A stretch of 5,512 nucleotides of DNA, from NCBI GenBank assembly GCA_903928045.1, contig CAIYPH010000624.1, positions 1 to 5,512 on the forward strand, read 5' to 3'. Numbering within the stretch: the first letter of the stretch is position 1; the number at the start of each line of letters is the position of its first letter. The position numbers were made by a program, and so were the translations under genes. The notes under the pieces are model-generated. The model was not told the DNA's origin. It was given only the letters and a program-made list of their open reading frames with translations, and searched no databases. Source of the stretch: an uncultured Rhodospirillales bacterium. Lineage in GTDB: Bacteria > Pseudomonadota > Alphaproteobacteria > Acetobacterales > Acetobacteraceae. Shown here piece after piece: positions 1-5,510 of the stretch.

Positions 1-1
1 C

Positions 2-1507
2 GGGCGCACCGCCCTACCCTTCCCCATCGACCAGAAGCCGTTCCGCCAGCCGCGCCGACGTTTTCCCGCGACCGATATCGTTTCGGCGGATGCGCTGGAG
101 GCGATCCACGACGCCTCGCTCACCATCCTCGAAGAAATCGGCATGGATTTCCTCAACGCGGAGGCGCGCGACATCATGGTGCGTGCCGGCGCCACGCAGG
201 AGCCCGGCACCATCCGCCTGCGCTTCCCGCGCGAGATGATCGAGGCGGCGATCGCCACCTGCCCGGCCGAATTCACCCTCCATGCCCGCAACCCCGCGCA
301 TAACGTGCGGATCGGCGGCGATTGGGTGGCCTTCCCGCAAATGGCCAGCGCGCCGAACTGCTCCGACCTCGACAATGGGCGCCGGCCCGGCAACCAGGCC
401 GATTTCCGCAACCTCATCAAACTCGGCCAGAGCTTCAACATCCTCCACCTCACCGGCGGCTATCCGGTGGAGCCGGTGGACCTGCACCCGTCCGTGCGGC
501 ATCTCGACTGCCTGCATGATTTCGCGGTGCTGACCGACAAGGTGTTCCACGCCTATTCGCTCGGCCGCGAGCGCATTCGCGACGGCATCGAGATCGCCCG
601 CATCGCGCGCGGGATTCCCGAAGCGCAGCTGCTGGCCGAGCCCTCGCTGCTGACGGTGATCAATTCCAGCTCCCCGTTGCGGCTGGATGACCCCATGCTG
701 AACGGCATCATCGAAATGGCGCGCATGGGCCAATGCGTTGTCATGACGCCCTTCACGCTGGCGGGCGCCATGGCGCCGGTGACCATCGCCGGGGCGCTGG
801 CGCAGCAGAACGCCGAGGCCCTGGCCGGCATCGCGCTCTCCCAGCTCGTCCGCCCCGGCGCGCCGGTGATGTATGGCGGCTTCACCTCGAACGTGGACAT
901 GAAATCGGGCGCGCCCGCCTTCGGCACCCCCGAATACATGAAGGCGGCCATGGTGGGCGGCCAGCTCGCGCGGCGCTACGGCATTCCCTACCGCAGCTCC
1001 AACGTCTGCGCTGCCAATACGGTGGATGCGCAGGCGGCCTATGAGAGCGTGTTCTCGCTCTGGGCGACCACGATGGGCGGCGGCAATTTCATCATGCATT
1101 CCGCGGGCTGGCTGGAGGGCGGGCTGACCTGCTCCTTCGAGAAGACCATCCTCGATATCGACCTGCTGCAAATGGTCGCCGAATTCCTCGATCCGCTGGT
1201 GATCGATGACGCGACCCTGGCGCTGGAGGCGGTGCGGGACGTCGGGCCCGGCGGGCATTTCTTCGGCACGCCGCATACCCAGGCGCGCTATCGCGACGCG
1301 TTCTACGCGCCGATCCTCTCGGACTGGCGGAATTTCGAGAGCTGGCAGGAGGCGGGGAGCCCGACGGCGATGGAAAAGGCGAACGGGGTATGGAAGGAAT
1401 GTCTCGCCGCCTACCAGGCGCCGTCGATCGATCCGGCGGTGGCTGAGGAGCTCGGCGCCTTCGTGGCATCCCGCAAGGCGGAAGGCGGGTTTAAGACGGA
1501 TTTCTGA
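2..1507 (+). CDS. Trimethylamine methyltransferase (MttB/COG5598) superfamily protein, 5' partial
   Basis: The family includes corrinoid-dependent methyltransferases that move a methyl group from trimethylamine, glycine betaine or other quaternary amines to a cobalamin protein. The frame is open from base 2 and stops at TGA 1505-1507, giving 502 visible residues. An ATG at 143 is internal: the codons before it already encode family-like sequence (ALEAIHDASLTILEEIG), so the true start lies upstream. Numbering from that ATG as residue 1, family-like blocks are GGYPVEP (105-111), PFTLAGAMAPVT (203-214), VDAQAAYES (294-302), the GWLEGGLTCSFEKTILD region (322-338) and the C-terminal signature GPGGHFFGTPHTQ...FYAPILSD...WKECLAAY (368-424). 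There is no in-frame TAG in the visible part, so it is a non-pyrrolysine homolog like the glycine betaine enzyme MtgB rather than archaeal MttB. No corrinoid protein or reactivase is visible. Substrate unknown; family assignment is firm. Confidence 0.9.
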   Translation, partial: GRTALPFPIDQKPFRQPRRRFPATDIVSADALEAIHDASLTILEEIGMDFLNAEARDIMVRAGATQEPGTIRLRFPREMIEAAIATCPAEFTLHARNPAHNVRIGGDWVAFPQMASAPNCSDLDNGRRPGNQADFRNLIKLGQSFNILHLTGGYPVEPVDLHPSVRHLDCLHDFAVLTDKVFHAYSLGRERIRDGIEIARIARGIPEAQLLAEPSLLTVINSSSPLRLDDPMLNGIIEMARMGQCVVMTPFTLAGAMAPVTIAGALAQQNAEALAGIALSQLVRPGAPVMYGGFTSNVDMKSGAPAFGTPEYMKAAMVGGQLARRYGIPYRSSNVCAANTVDAQAAYESVFSLWATTMGGGNFIMHSAGWLEGGLTCSFEKTILDIDLLQMVAEFLDPLVIDDATLALEAVRDVGPGGHFFGTPHTQARYRDAFYAPILSDWRNFESWQEAGSPTAMEKANGVWKECLAAYQAPSIDPAVAEELGAFVASRKAEGGFKTDF

Positions 1508-1842
1508 TGGCACACGCGATCATCCTGGCGGCACAGGTCTATGGCGGCGTCGGCTTACTGGTTGCCGCCTGGTTCCTGTTGTGGCGGATTGAACGGGTCG
1601 ATCCCATGGCGCGCGGCGCCTACGCGTTCCGCCCGCTGCTGATCCCCGGGATCGTGCTGCTCTGGCCATTGGTGCTGTGGCGGGGGATGCGCCCGCCGGG
1701 TGCGGGACGGGAGTTCGGCGCCGCGCATGCGCGCATCTGGGTCGGCCTATCGATCGTGTTGCCGCTGCTGGTGCTCGGCAGCCTCGCGCTGCGGCAGAAC
1801 GGCCCAATCGAGGCGCCGCCCGTCAGGCTTTCGGCACCATGA
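1507..1842 (+). CDS. Small three-span membrane protein, unknown function
   Basis: This encodes 111 residues with three hydrophobic segments at about 5-26, 43-58 and 77-95. The first is followed by a basic WRIER turn, and the second is bounded by Arg42 and by WRGMRPP (58-64). The start ATG at 1507 shares its A with the TGA stop of the methyltransferase gene (TGATG), and the stop overlaps the next start (ATGA, 1839-1842). No strong Shine-Dalgarno sequence precedes it, which fits translational coupling. I see no Cys or CXXC; His3 and His74 are the only histidines. I cannot name the family. Its place immediately before the heme/Rieske gene suggests a membrane subunit or assembly partner of that protein, which is inference from position only. 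Confidence 0.82.
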   Translation: MAHAIILAAQVYGGVGLLVAAWFLLWRIERVDPMARGAYAFRPLLIPGIVLLWPLVLWRGMRPPGAGREFGAAHARIWVGLSIVLPLLVLGSLALRQNGPIEAPPVRLSAP

Positions 1843-2864
1843 GCATAAGCTACGTCCCAGTCGGCTGGAGCCGCACCAAGCTGGTTTATGACGCGGTGCT
1901 GATGGCCGCGGTGGTGGCCTATCTGCTGATCTACATGCGGCTCGGCCCGGCACTGCAACCCGCGATCATCCCGCCCGATGGCGGTGCGCTGGGGATGCGG
2001 GCGTTCGGAAGCTGCGCCTTCCTGCTGCTGAGCTTCGTGCTGTGTATCGGCCCGCTGGCGCGGCTCGACCGGCGGTTCCTGCCGTTGCTCTATAATCGCC
2101 GGCATTTCGGGGTGATTACCTGTGCGGTTGCGGCTGGGCACGCCTGGCATGTGCTCGGCTGGTATTTCGCCTTCGCCGCCACCCCGCCCTTCGAGGGTAT
2201 GCTGGGCGCCGATACCAGCTTCTTCCAACTGCGCGGCTTTCCCTTCATCCTCTTCGGGATCGGCGCGCTGGCGATCATGCTGGCGCTTTCGGTGACAAGC
2301 CATGATTTCTGGCTCGCCTTCCTCACCCCGCCGGTGTGGAAGCGGCTGCATATGGCGATCTACGCCGCTTATGGGCTGGCGGTGCTGCACCTCGCGATGG
2401 GCGCGCTGCAATCCTCCACCAATCCGCTGCTGGCGATGGTGGTGGCCGCCAGCGTTGCCGGCGTATGCGGGCTGCATCTGCTCGCGCGGAACGTGCCATC
2501 CGCTCCGCCACCCGGCGACTGGATTGATGCCGGGCCAGCCAGCGCCATCGCCGATGGAAGCGGCATCACGGTGCCGCTTGGCGACGGCGTGGCGGCGGCG
2601 ATCTTCCGCGATGGCGAGCGGCTCTCCGCGATTTCGGCCCATTGCGCCCACCAGAACGGACCCCTTGGCGAGGGGCGGGTGATCGATGGCTGCATCACCT
2701 GCCCCTGGCATGGCTTCCAGTATCGCCTGACCGACGGCTGCGCGCCCGCCCCCTTCACCGAGCGGCTGGCGACTTACAATCTCCGCCTCGCGGATGGCCG
2801 GGTGTGGCTCGATCGCCGGGCCAATCCGCCGGGCACGCCGGTCGTGCCACTGGAACTGCCATGA
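1839..2864 (+). CDS. Ferric reductase-like heme-b membrane domain fused to a C-terminal Rieske [2Fe-2S] domain
   Basis: The protein has 341 residues from the ATG at 1839, which overlaps the preceding stop as ATGA. The frame is open further upstream, but that part runs inside the previous gene and is not hydrophobic. Hydrophobic segments lie at about 17-33, 55-72, 92-112, 133-152, 171-190 and 197-215. His101/His104 in the third and His171/His184 in the fifth (12 residues between them) match the heme-ligand pattern of the ferric reductase/MsrQ-type domain. After a Pro-rich linker (about 221-226), residues 228-326 form a Rieske domain with Cys269-x-His271-x16-Cys288-x2-His291 and CPWHGFQY. The extra disulfide cysteine of bc1-type Rieske proteins after CxH is absent (CAHQN), so a ferredoxin-like, lower-potential cluster is likely. 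No FAD or NAD(P) domain follows, unlike classic ferric reductases. Expected role: electron transfer between a Rieske cluster and membrane heme; partner unknown. Confidence 0.9.
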   Translation: MSISYVPVGWSRTKLVYDAVLMAAVVAYLLIYMRLGPALQPAIIPPDGGALGMRAFGSCAFLLLSFVLCIGPLARLDRRFLPLLYNRRHFGVITCAVAAGHAWHVLGWYFAFAATPPFEGMLGADTSFFQLRGFPFILFGIGALAIMLALSVTSHDFWLAFLTPPVWKRLHMAIYAAYGLAVLHLAMGALQSSTNPLLAMVVAASVAGVCGLHLLARNVPSAPPPGDWIDAGPASAIADGSGITVPLGDGVAAAIFRDGERLSAISAHCAHQNGPLGEGRVIDGCITCPWHGFQYRLTDGCAPAPFTERLATYNLRLADGRVWLDRRANPPGTPVVPLELP

Positions 2865-3607
2865 GCGCGCCGCACGAGGATTTCTTCATTGGCTGGACCG
2901 ACCGCCTGCCACCCCGCGATCGCGGCTTCATCGCCCGCGTGGCCCTGGCCTTCCTGGCCGCAATGCTGCTGCTCGCCCTCGGCCTCGCCCGCACGATGGA
3001 CGATAGCGGCGGCGGCAGCGGGGACTGGATTGCCGGCGAGCAGACATTCCGCGGCACCGTCACCGGCCAGCCCTACGCCCTGCTGCATGTGGCTCCCGAT
3101 GCCGCCCATCCGCAAGGCCATGCGATGATGCTGGCGATGGTCGGCAAATACCCAGTTGTCGTGCCGCCGGAGTGGGAGGGGCGCAGACTCGAGGTGAAGG
3201 GCTGGCTGGTGCGGCGTGGCGCGCTGGAGATGGTGCAGATGACGGCCGAACCCAGGCTGGTCGAGCTTCCCGCCGCCAGTCGCGCCGTCGAGAAACTCGG
3301 GCGCTGGCGCATCACCGGGGAGATCTGCGACGGCCAGTGCTACGCCGGGCTGATGCGGCCGGGCACCGGCATCGCCCATCGCGCCTGCGCAGATTTCTGC
3401 CTCCAGGGCGGGGTGCCGCCGGTTTTCGTAGCAACCGCGCCGGTAGCCGGATCGTCCTTCCTGCTGATGGGCGATCCATCCGGCGGGCCGGTGGGCGCGG
3501 CGATATATCCTTTCGTCGGGCTGCGCGTGCGGCTCGACGGCGATGTGGAGCGGCGTGGCGACATGCTGGTGTTCCGCCCGGATTTCGCCACTGCGGTGCT
3601 GCCGTGA
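2861..3607 (+). CDS. Membrane-anchored Cys/His-rich protein, uncharacterised family
   Basis: This encodes 248 residues from ATG 2861, overlapping the previous stop as ATGA; a weak GGA lies 6 bases upstream. A short charged N-terminus (DFFIGWTDRLPPRDR, 7-21) leads into one membrane span at about 23-43, then a soluble region probably outside the cytoplasm. The region 62-135 looks beta-rich (GTVTGQPYALLHV, His83, His87). The striking block is 153-187: Cys156-x3-Cys160-Tyr, MRPGTG, His173, Cys176-x3-Cys180, GGVPP, followed by strands to the C-terminus. From memory this block matches an uncharacterised conserved family in which the consensus is close to GEI.D..CY.G.M.PG...HRACA..C..GG.PP. Two CxxxC pairs plus His would suit metal, heme or disulfide chemistry, but no known cofactor motif (CXXCH, Rieske, blue copper) is present. 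Being locked between the Rieske-heme gene and another small membrane protein, it probably belongs to the same redox module. Confidence 0.85.
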   Translation: MSAPHEDFFIGWTDRLPPRDRGFIARVALAFLAAMLLLALGLARTMDDSGGGSGDWIAGEQTFRGTVTGQPYALLHVAPDAAHPQGHAMMLAMVGKYPVVVPPEWEGRRLEVKGWLVRRGALEMVQMTAEPRLVELPAASRAVEKLGRWRITGEICDGQCYAGLMRPGTGIAHRACADFCLQGGVPPVFVATAPVAGSSFLLMGDPSGGPVGAAIYPFVGLRVRLDGDVERRGDMLVFRPDFATAVLP

Positions 3608-3813
3608 GAGCGGCCGCGATCACACTGCTCTGCGTGGGACTGGGATGGCTCGCCTGGCATTATGGCGGTGAGGCGGGCGACTGGCTCGGCTATGAAGACC
3701 TCGACCCGCTGCCCCGCGTGCTCGCCACTTTCGCGGTGCTAAGCTTGCTCGAACGCCTGCTGGCCAAGTTGCCGGCCAGCGCACAAAAAAAGGAAACGAC
3801 CGATGCTCACTGA
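3604..3813 (+). CDS. 69-residue hydrophobic membrane protein, unknown function, GTG start
   Basis: The start is GTG 3604, overlapping the TGA of the preceding gene (GTGA), with no clear Shine-Dalgarno sequence; the frame is also open upstream, but that part lies in the Cys/His-rich gene. It encodes 69 residues with hydrophobic segments at about 3-19 and 37-53, separated by an acidic loop with Trp27, Tyr30 and EDLDPLP (31-37). The tail is polar (AQKKETTDAH). The last 11 bases overlap the next gene. Retention of frame, hydrophobic layout and perfect junction spacing support a real gene, although it is short and I recognise no family. Position suggests a small subunit of the neighbouring membrane redox module. 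An alternative is that the segment only serves to couple translation. Confidence 0.68.
   Translation: MRAAAITLLCVGLGWLAWHYGGEAGDWLGYEDLDPLPRVLATFAVLSLLERLLAKLPASAQKKETTDAH
3789..3794 (+). promoter_or_regulatory. Shine-Dalgarno site of the SMP-30-like gene
   Basis: AAAGGA ends 8 bases before ATG 3803. It is the best ribosome-binding site in the window and lies inside the end of the 69-residue membrane protein gene, directly after a run of seven A (3785-3791). It supports the start at 3803 and suggests that the lactonase-like gene can be initiated independently at higher level than the coupled membrane genes before it. Confidence 0.7.
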
Positions 3814-4711
3814 TGATTTCGTGGTGTTCGATGACCGCTTCGCGCGGCTCGCCATGGGCAATGTGCATGTCGAGAAACTCTACACCGGCTGCCGCTGGGC
3901 CGAGGGCCCGGCCTGGTTCGCCGCCGGGCGCTACCTCGTATGGTCCGACATCCCCAATAACCGCATGATGCGATGGGACGAGACCGACGGCTCGGTTTCC
4001 GTGTTCCGCCAGCCCTCGGAGAACTCCAACGGCAACACCACGGACCGCCAGGGGCGGCTGGTCACCTGCCAGCACCGCACCGGGACGGTGACGCGCACCG
4101 AGTTCGACGGCAGCATCACCACGCTGGCCAGCCACTACCAGGGCAAGCGGCTCAACTCCCCCAATGACGCGGTGGTGAAATCCGACGGATCGATCTGGTT
4201 CACCGACCCGTCCTACGGCATCGACTCGGAGTATGAGGGCGATGCCCGCCCCTCCGAGATCGGCGCCTGCTACGTCTATCGGCTCGATCCCGCCACCGGC
4301 GCACTCACCGCGGTGGCGACCGATTTCGCCAAACCGAACGGTCTCGCCTTCTCGCCCGACGAAAAGCGCCTCTACATCATCGACACCGGGCGCTCGCACG
4401 GAGCGCAATACCCCAAGCATATGCGCGTGTTCGACGTCGGCGCCGATGGCATTTCGCTGACCGGTGGTTCGGTGTTCGCCGAGAGCGAGGTCGGCATGTT
4501 CGATGGTATGCGCGTCGACGTGCACGGCAATATCTGGACCAGCTCCGGTGACGGCGTGCGCTGTTACGCCGCCGATGGCACGCTGATCGGCCTAGTGCGC
4601 ATCCCCGAGGTGGTGGCGAATTGCTGCTTCGGCGGCGCCAAGCGCAACCGGCTGTTCATCTGCGGCACGACCAGCCTGTATTCGGTCTATCTCAACACGC
4701 GAGGCGTGTGA
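3803..4711 (+). CDS. SMP-30/gluconolactonase/LRE family hydrolase
   Basis: This encodes 302 residues, the usual length for the family of six-bladed beta-propeller, divalent-metal lactonases and related esterases (gluconolactonase, XylC, regucalcin). There is no signal peptide, so it is cytoplasmic. Family landmarks: EGPAW with metal-ligand Glu34; SNGNTTDRQGRLVTCQH (75-91); RLNSPNDAV (116-124) with Asn121; DGSIWFTDPSYG (128-139); KPNGLAFSPDEKRLYIIDT (177-195) with Asn179; and FDGMRVDVHGNIW (233-245) with Asp234. Glu34, Asn179 and Asp234 correspond to the metal site known for the family, and Asn121 and Arg116 to the active-site rim, so the enzyme looks intact. The start is fixed by the Shine-Dalgarno sequence 8 bases upstream. 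The gene overlaps its upstream neighbour by 11 bases and its downstream neighbour by one (TGATG). It probably opens a lactone or cleaves a simple ester in the pathway; the substrate is not readable. Confidence 0.93.
   Translation: MLTDDFVVFDDRFARLAMGNVHVEKLYTGCRWAEGPAWFAAGRYLVWSDIPNNRMMRWDETDGSVSVFRQPSENSNGNTTDRQGRLVTCQHRTGTVTRTEFDGSITTLASHYQGKRLNSPNDAVVKSDGSIWFTDPSYGIDSEYEGDARPSEIGACYVYRLDPATGALTAVATDFAKPNGLAFSPDEKRLYIIDTGRSHGAQYPKHMRVFDVGADGISLTGGSVFAESEVGMFDGMRVDVHGNIWTSSGDGVRCYAADGTLIGLVRIPEVVANCCFGGAKRNRLFICGTTSLYSVYLNTRGV
4701..4704 (+). promoter_or_regulatory. Shine-Dalgarno-like GAGG before the EthD-like gene
   Basis: GAGG lies 6 bases before ATG 4711, inside the end of the lactonase-like gene. 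It supports that start over the upstream in-frame ATG at 4621, which would need a 30-residue extension of low-complexity, Arg/Gln-rich shadow sequence. Confidence 0.55.
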
Positions 4712-5388
4712 TGCGCCTCTGCTGGTTCGCCAATTTCCGCGGTGCCGCGCTCACCGACCGCCTCGCCCCGCTGCTGGCCGCGACACCGGGGCTCGACGAG
4801 GCGCTGATCCACACCTCCGCCAGCACGCATGACCCGTATCTGGATGACGGCCCGCCGCCCTCGCTCGCGCTGCAGGTCTATTTCAAGGACATCGCGGCGA
4901 TGGAGGCCGCACTCGCCAAGGGCGGCCATCTGCAGGCTCTCGCCGACTCCGCGGTGATCCCCGGCATCACATCGGCCACCCAGCAGGCGATGATCGCGCG
5001 GCCCTTCCCGGTGCCGGATGCGACGTTCCGCACACCGGCGGGCGGCCTGCCCTGCACCTATCTGGTGGCCTATGAGGGCGCAGCGGAGGACCTCAACCTC
5101 TGGCTCGACTACTACATCCGCTCCCACCCGCCGATCATGGCGCGCTTCCCCGGCATCAGGCAGGTGGAGATCTGCACGCGGATCGACTGGATCAGCTTCC
5201 TGCCGTTCACCCCGGTCCACCACATGCAGCGCAACAAGGTGGTGTTCGACGATCAGGCGGCACTCACCGCGGCGTTGAATTCGCCGGTGCGGCATGAAAT
5301 GCGCGACGACTTCAAGCACTTCCCGCCGTTTACCGGGCCGAATACGCATTATCCGATGCATACGAGGACGGTCGCGCCAGCTACGTAA
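4711..5388 (+). CDS. EthD-like dimeric alpha/beta-barrel protein
   Basis: This encodes 225 residues starting at ATG 4711, which shares its A with the preceding TGA, and ends at TAA 5386-5388. It looks like two ferredoxin-like halves. The first is about 1-100 (MRLCWFANF strand; SLALQVYF strand at 51-58; helix AAMEAAL). The second is about 114-215 (CTYLVAYEG, helix LNLWLDYYIRSHPPIMARFPGIRQVEI, then MQRNKVVF and AALTAAL). The second half carries the EthD-type pattern His139-Pro-x-x-Met-x-x-Phe-Pro-Gly-Ile, and ends in FPPFTGPNTHYPM (204-216), a His/Tyr-containing tail. EthD-fold proteins include an accessory protein of ethyl-tert-butyl-ether degradation and small cyclases and lyases; many lack assigned activity. 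No signal peptide or membrane span. In this operon it likely acts on or protects an intermediate next to the lactonase; this is inferred from position. The fold is moderately certain, the activity unknown. Confidence 0.8.
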   Translation: MRLCWFANFRGAALTDRLAPLLAATPGLDEALIHTSASTHDPYLDDGPPPSLALQVYFKDIAAMEAALAKGGHLQALADSAVIPGITSATQQAMIARPFPVPDATFRTPAGGLPCTYLVAYEGAAEDLNLWLDYYIRSHPPIMARFPGIRQVEICTRIDWISFLPFTPVHHMQRNKVVFDDQAALTAALNSPVRHEMRDDFKHFPPFTGPNTHYPMHTRTVAPAT

Positions 5389-5396
5389 AAGCAAGG

Positions 5397-5418
5397 GCTT
5401 CTTTTTGCAAAAAGAAGC
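5397..5418. repeat. Perfect 22-base palindrome, oligo-T/oligo-A hairpin
   Basis: Starting 8 bases after the last stop codon, the arms GCTTCTTTTTG and CAAAAAGAAGC form a perfect 11-base inverted repeat centred between 5407 and 5408. As RNA it would fold into a mostly A-U stem with a tiny loop. It is not followed by a T run on the + strand, so alone it is not a canonical intrinsic terminator. It may contribute to the 3' structure together with the two repeats downstream. Confidence 0.7.
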
Positions 5419-5486
5419 AAAAACTTTCTATCCGTTGGCTTCGCGCCCTCCTGGAGCGCGCGAAGCTAATCGGACAGAAGTTTTTT
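5419..5486 (+). terminator. Long imperfect hairpin with GC-rich core and T run, probable terminator of the operon
   Basis: The core GCTTCGCGC (5438-5446) pairs perfectly with GCGCGAAGC (5458-5466) around an 11-base loop. The pairing extends outward through TCCG (5431-5434) with CGGA (5471-5474), then after a few mismatches through AAAAACTT (5419-5426) with AAGTTTTT (5478-5485). The T6 run at 5481-5486 follows the stem, as in intrinsic terminators, and the A run at 5419-5423 gives the mirror arrangement on the other strand, so it could work in both directions. The core stem ends 7 or more bases before the T run, which is longer than ideal, so efficiency is uncertain. It lies 31 bases past the last gene, where a terminator is expected. 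Confidence 0.6.
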
Positions 5487-5510
5487 GGTTCTTTTTTTCA
5501 AAAAAGAACC
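5487..5510. repeat. Second oligo-T/oligo-A hairpin at the window edge
   Basis: GGTTCTTTTTT (5487-5497) is complementary to AAAAAAGAACC (5500-5510), leaving only TC between the arms. It starts directly after the T run of the preceding hairpin. Its design, a short GC clamp outside and an A/T tract inside, copies the 5397-5418 palindrome, so the long hairpin is flanked by two similar small ones. The function may continue beyond the window. Confidence 0.65.

Noticed and set aside
2..1507. Pyrrolysine-containing MttB
   Set aside because: No in-frame TAG occurs in the visible reading frame and the context is bacterial; the gene ends in TGA.
14..1513. Long open frame on the - strand opposite the methyltransferase gene (499 codons)
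   Set aside because: Its product is Arg/His/Gly-rich with no recognisable domain, and it mirrors the codon pattern of a firm family member on the + strand; typical GC-driven shadow.
1677..1838. 54-codon N-terminal extension of the heme-Rieske protein
   Set aside because: Polar, Arg/Ala-rich sequence lying entirely within the previous gene; ATG 1839 forms the same ATGA junction seen elsewhere in the operon.
1620..2711. Open frame of 363 codons on the - strand opposite genes 2 and 3
   Set aside because: Low-complexity, Arg/Gln/His-rich translation, while the + strand carries clear membrane segments and a complete Rieske motif.
2642..2860. 73-codon N-terminal extension of the Cys/His-rich protein
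   Set aside because: It overlaps the Rieske-domain coding region in another frame and has shadow-like composition; ATG 2861 gives a short cytoplasmic tail plus one membrane span.
3172..3603. 144-codon upstream extension of the 69-residue membrane protein
   Set aside because: Arg-rich shadow of the Cys/His-rich gene; the hydrophobic protein only begins at GTG 3604.
3620..4525. Open frame of 301 codons on the - strand opposite the lactonase-like gene
   Set aside because: No family features; the + strand frame contains all SMP-30 landmarks.
4687..5394. Open frame of 235 codons on the - strand opposite the EthD-like gene
   Set aside because: Arg/His-rich shadow with no domain, in conflict with a + strand gene that has a Shine-Dalgarno-like site and domain-like pattern.
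5397..5510. CRISPR array or insertion-sequence end
   Set aside because: No regularly spaced direct repeats, spacers, transposase or target duplication is visible; the repeats are inverted and form hairpins.
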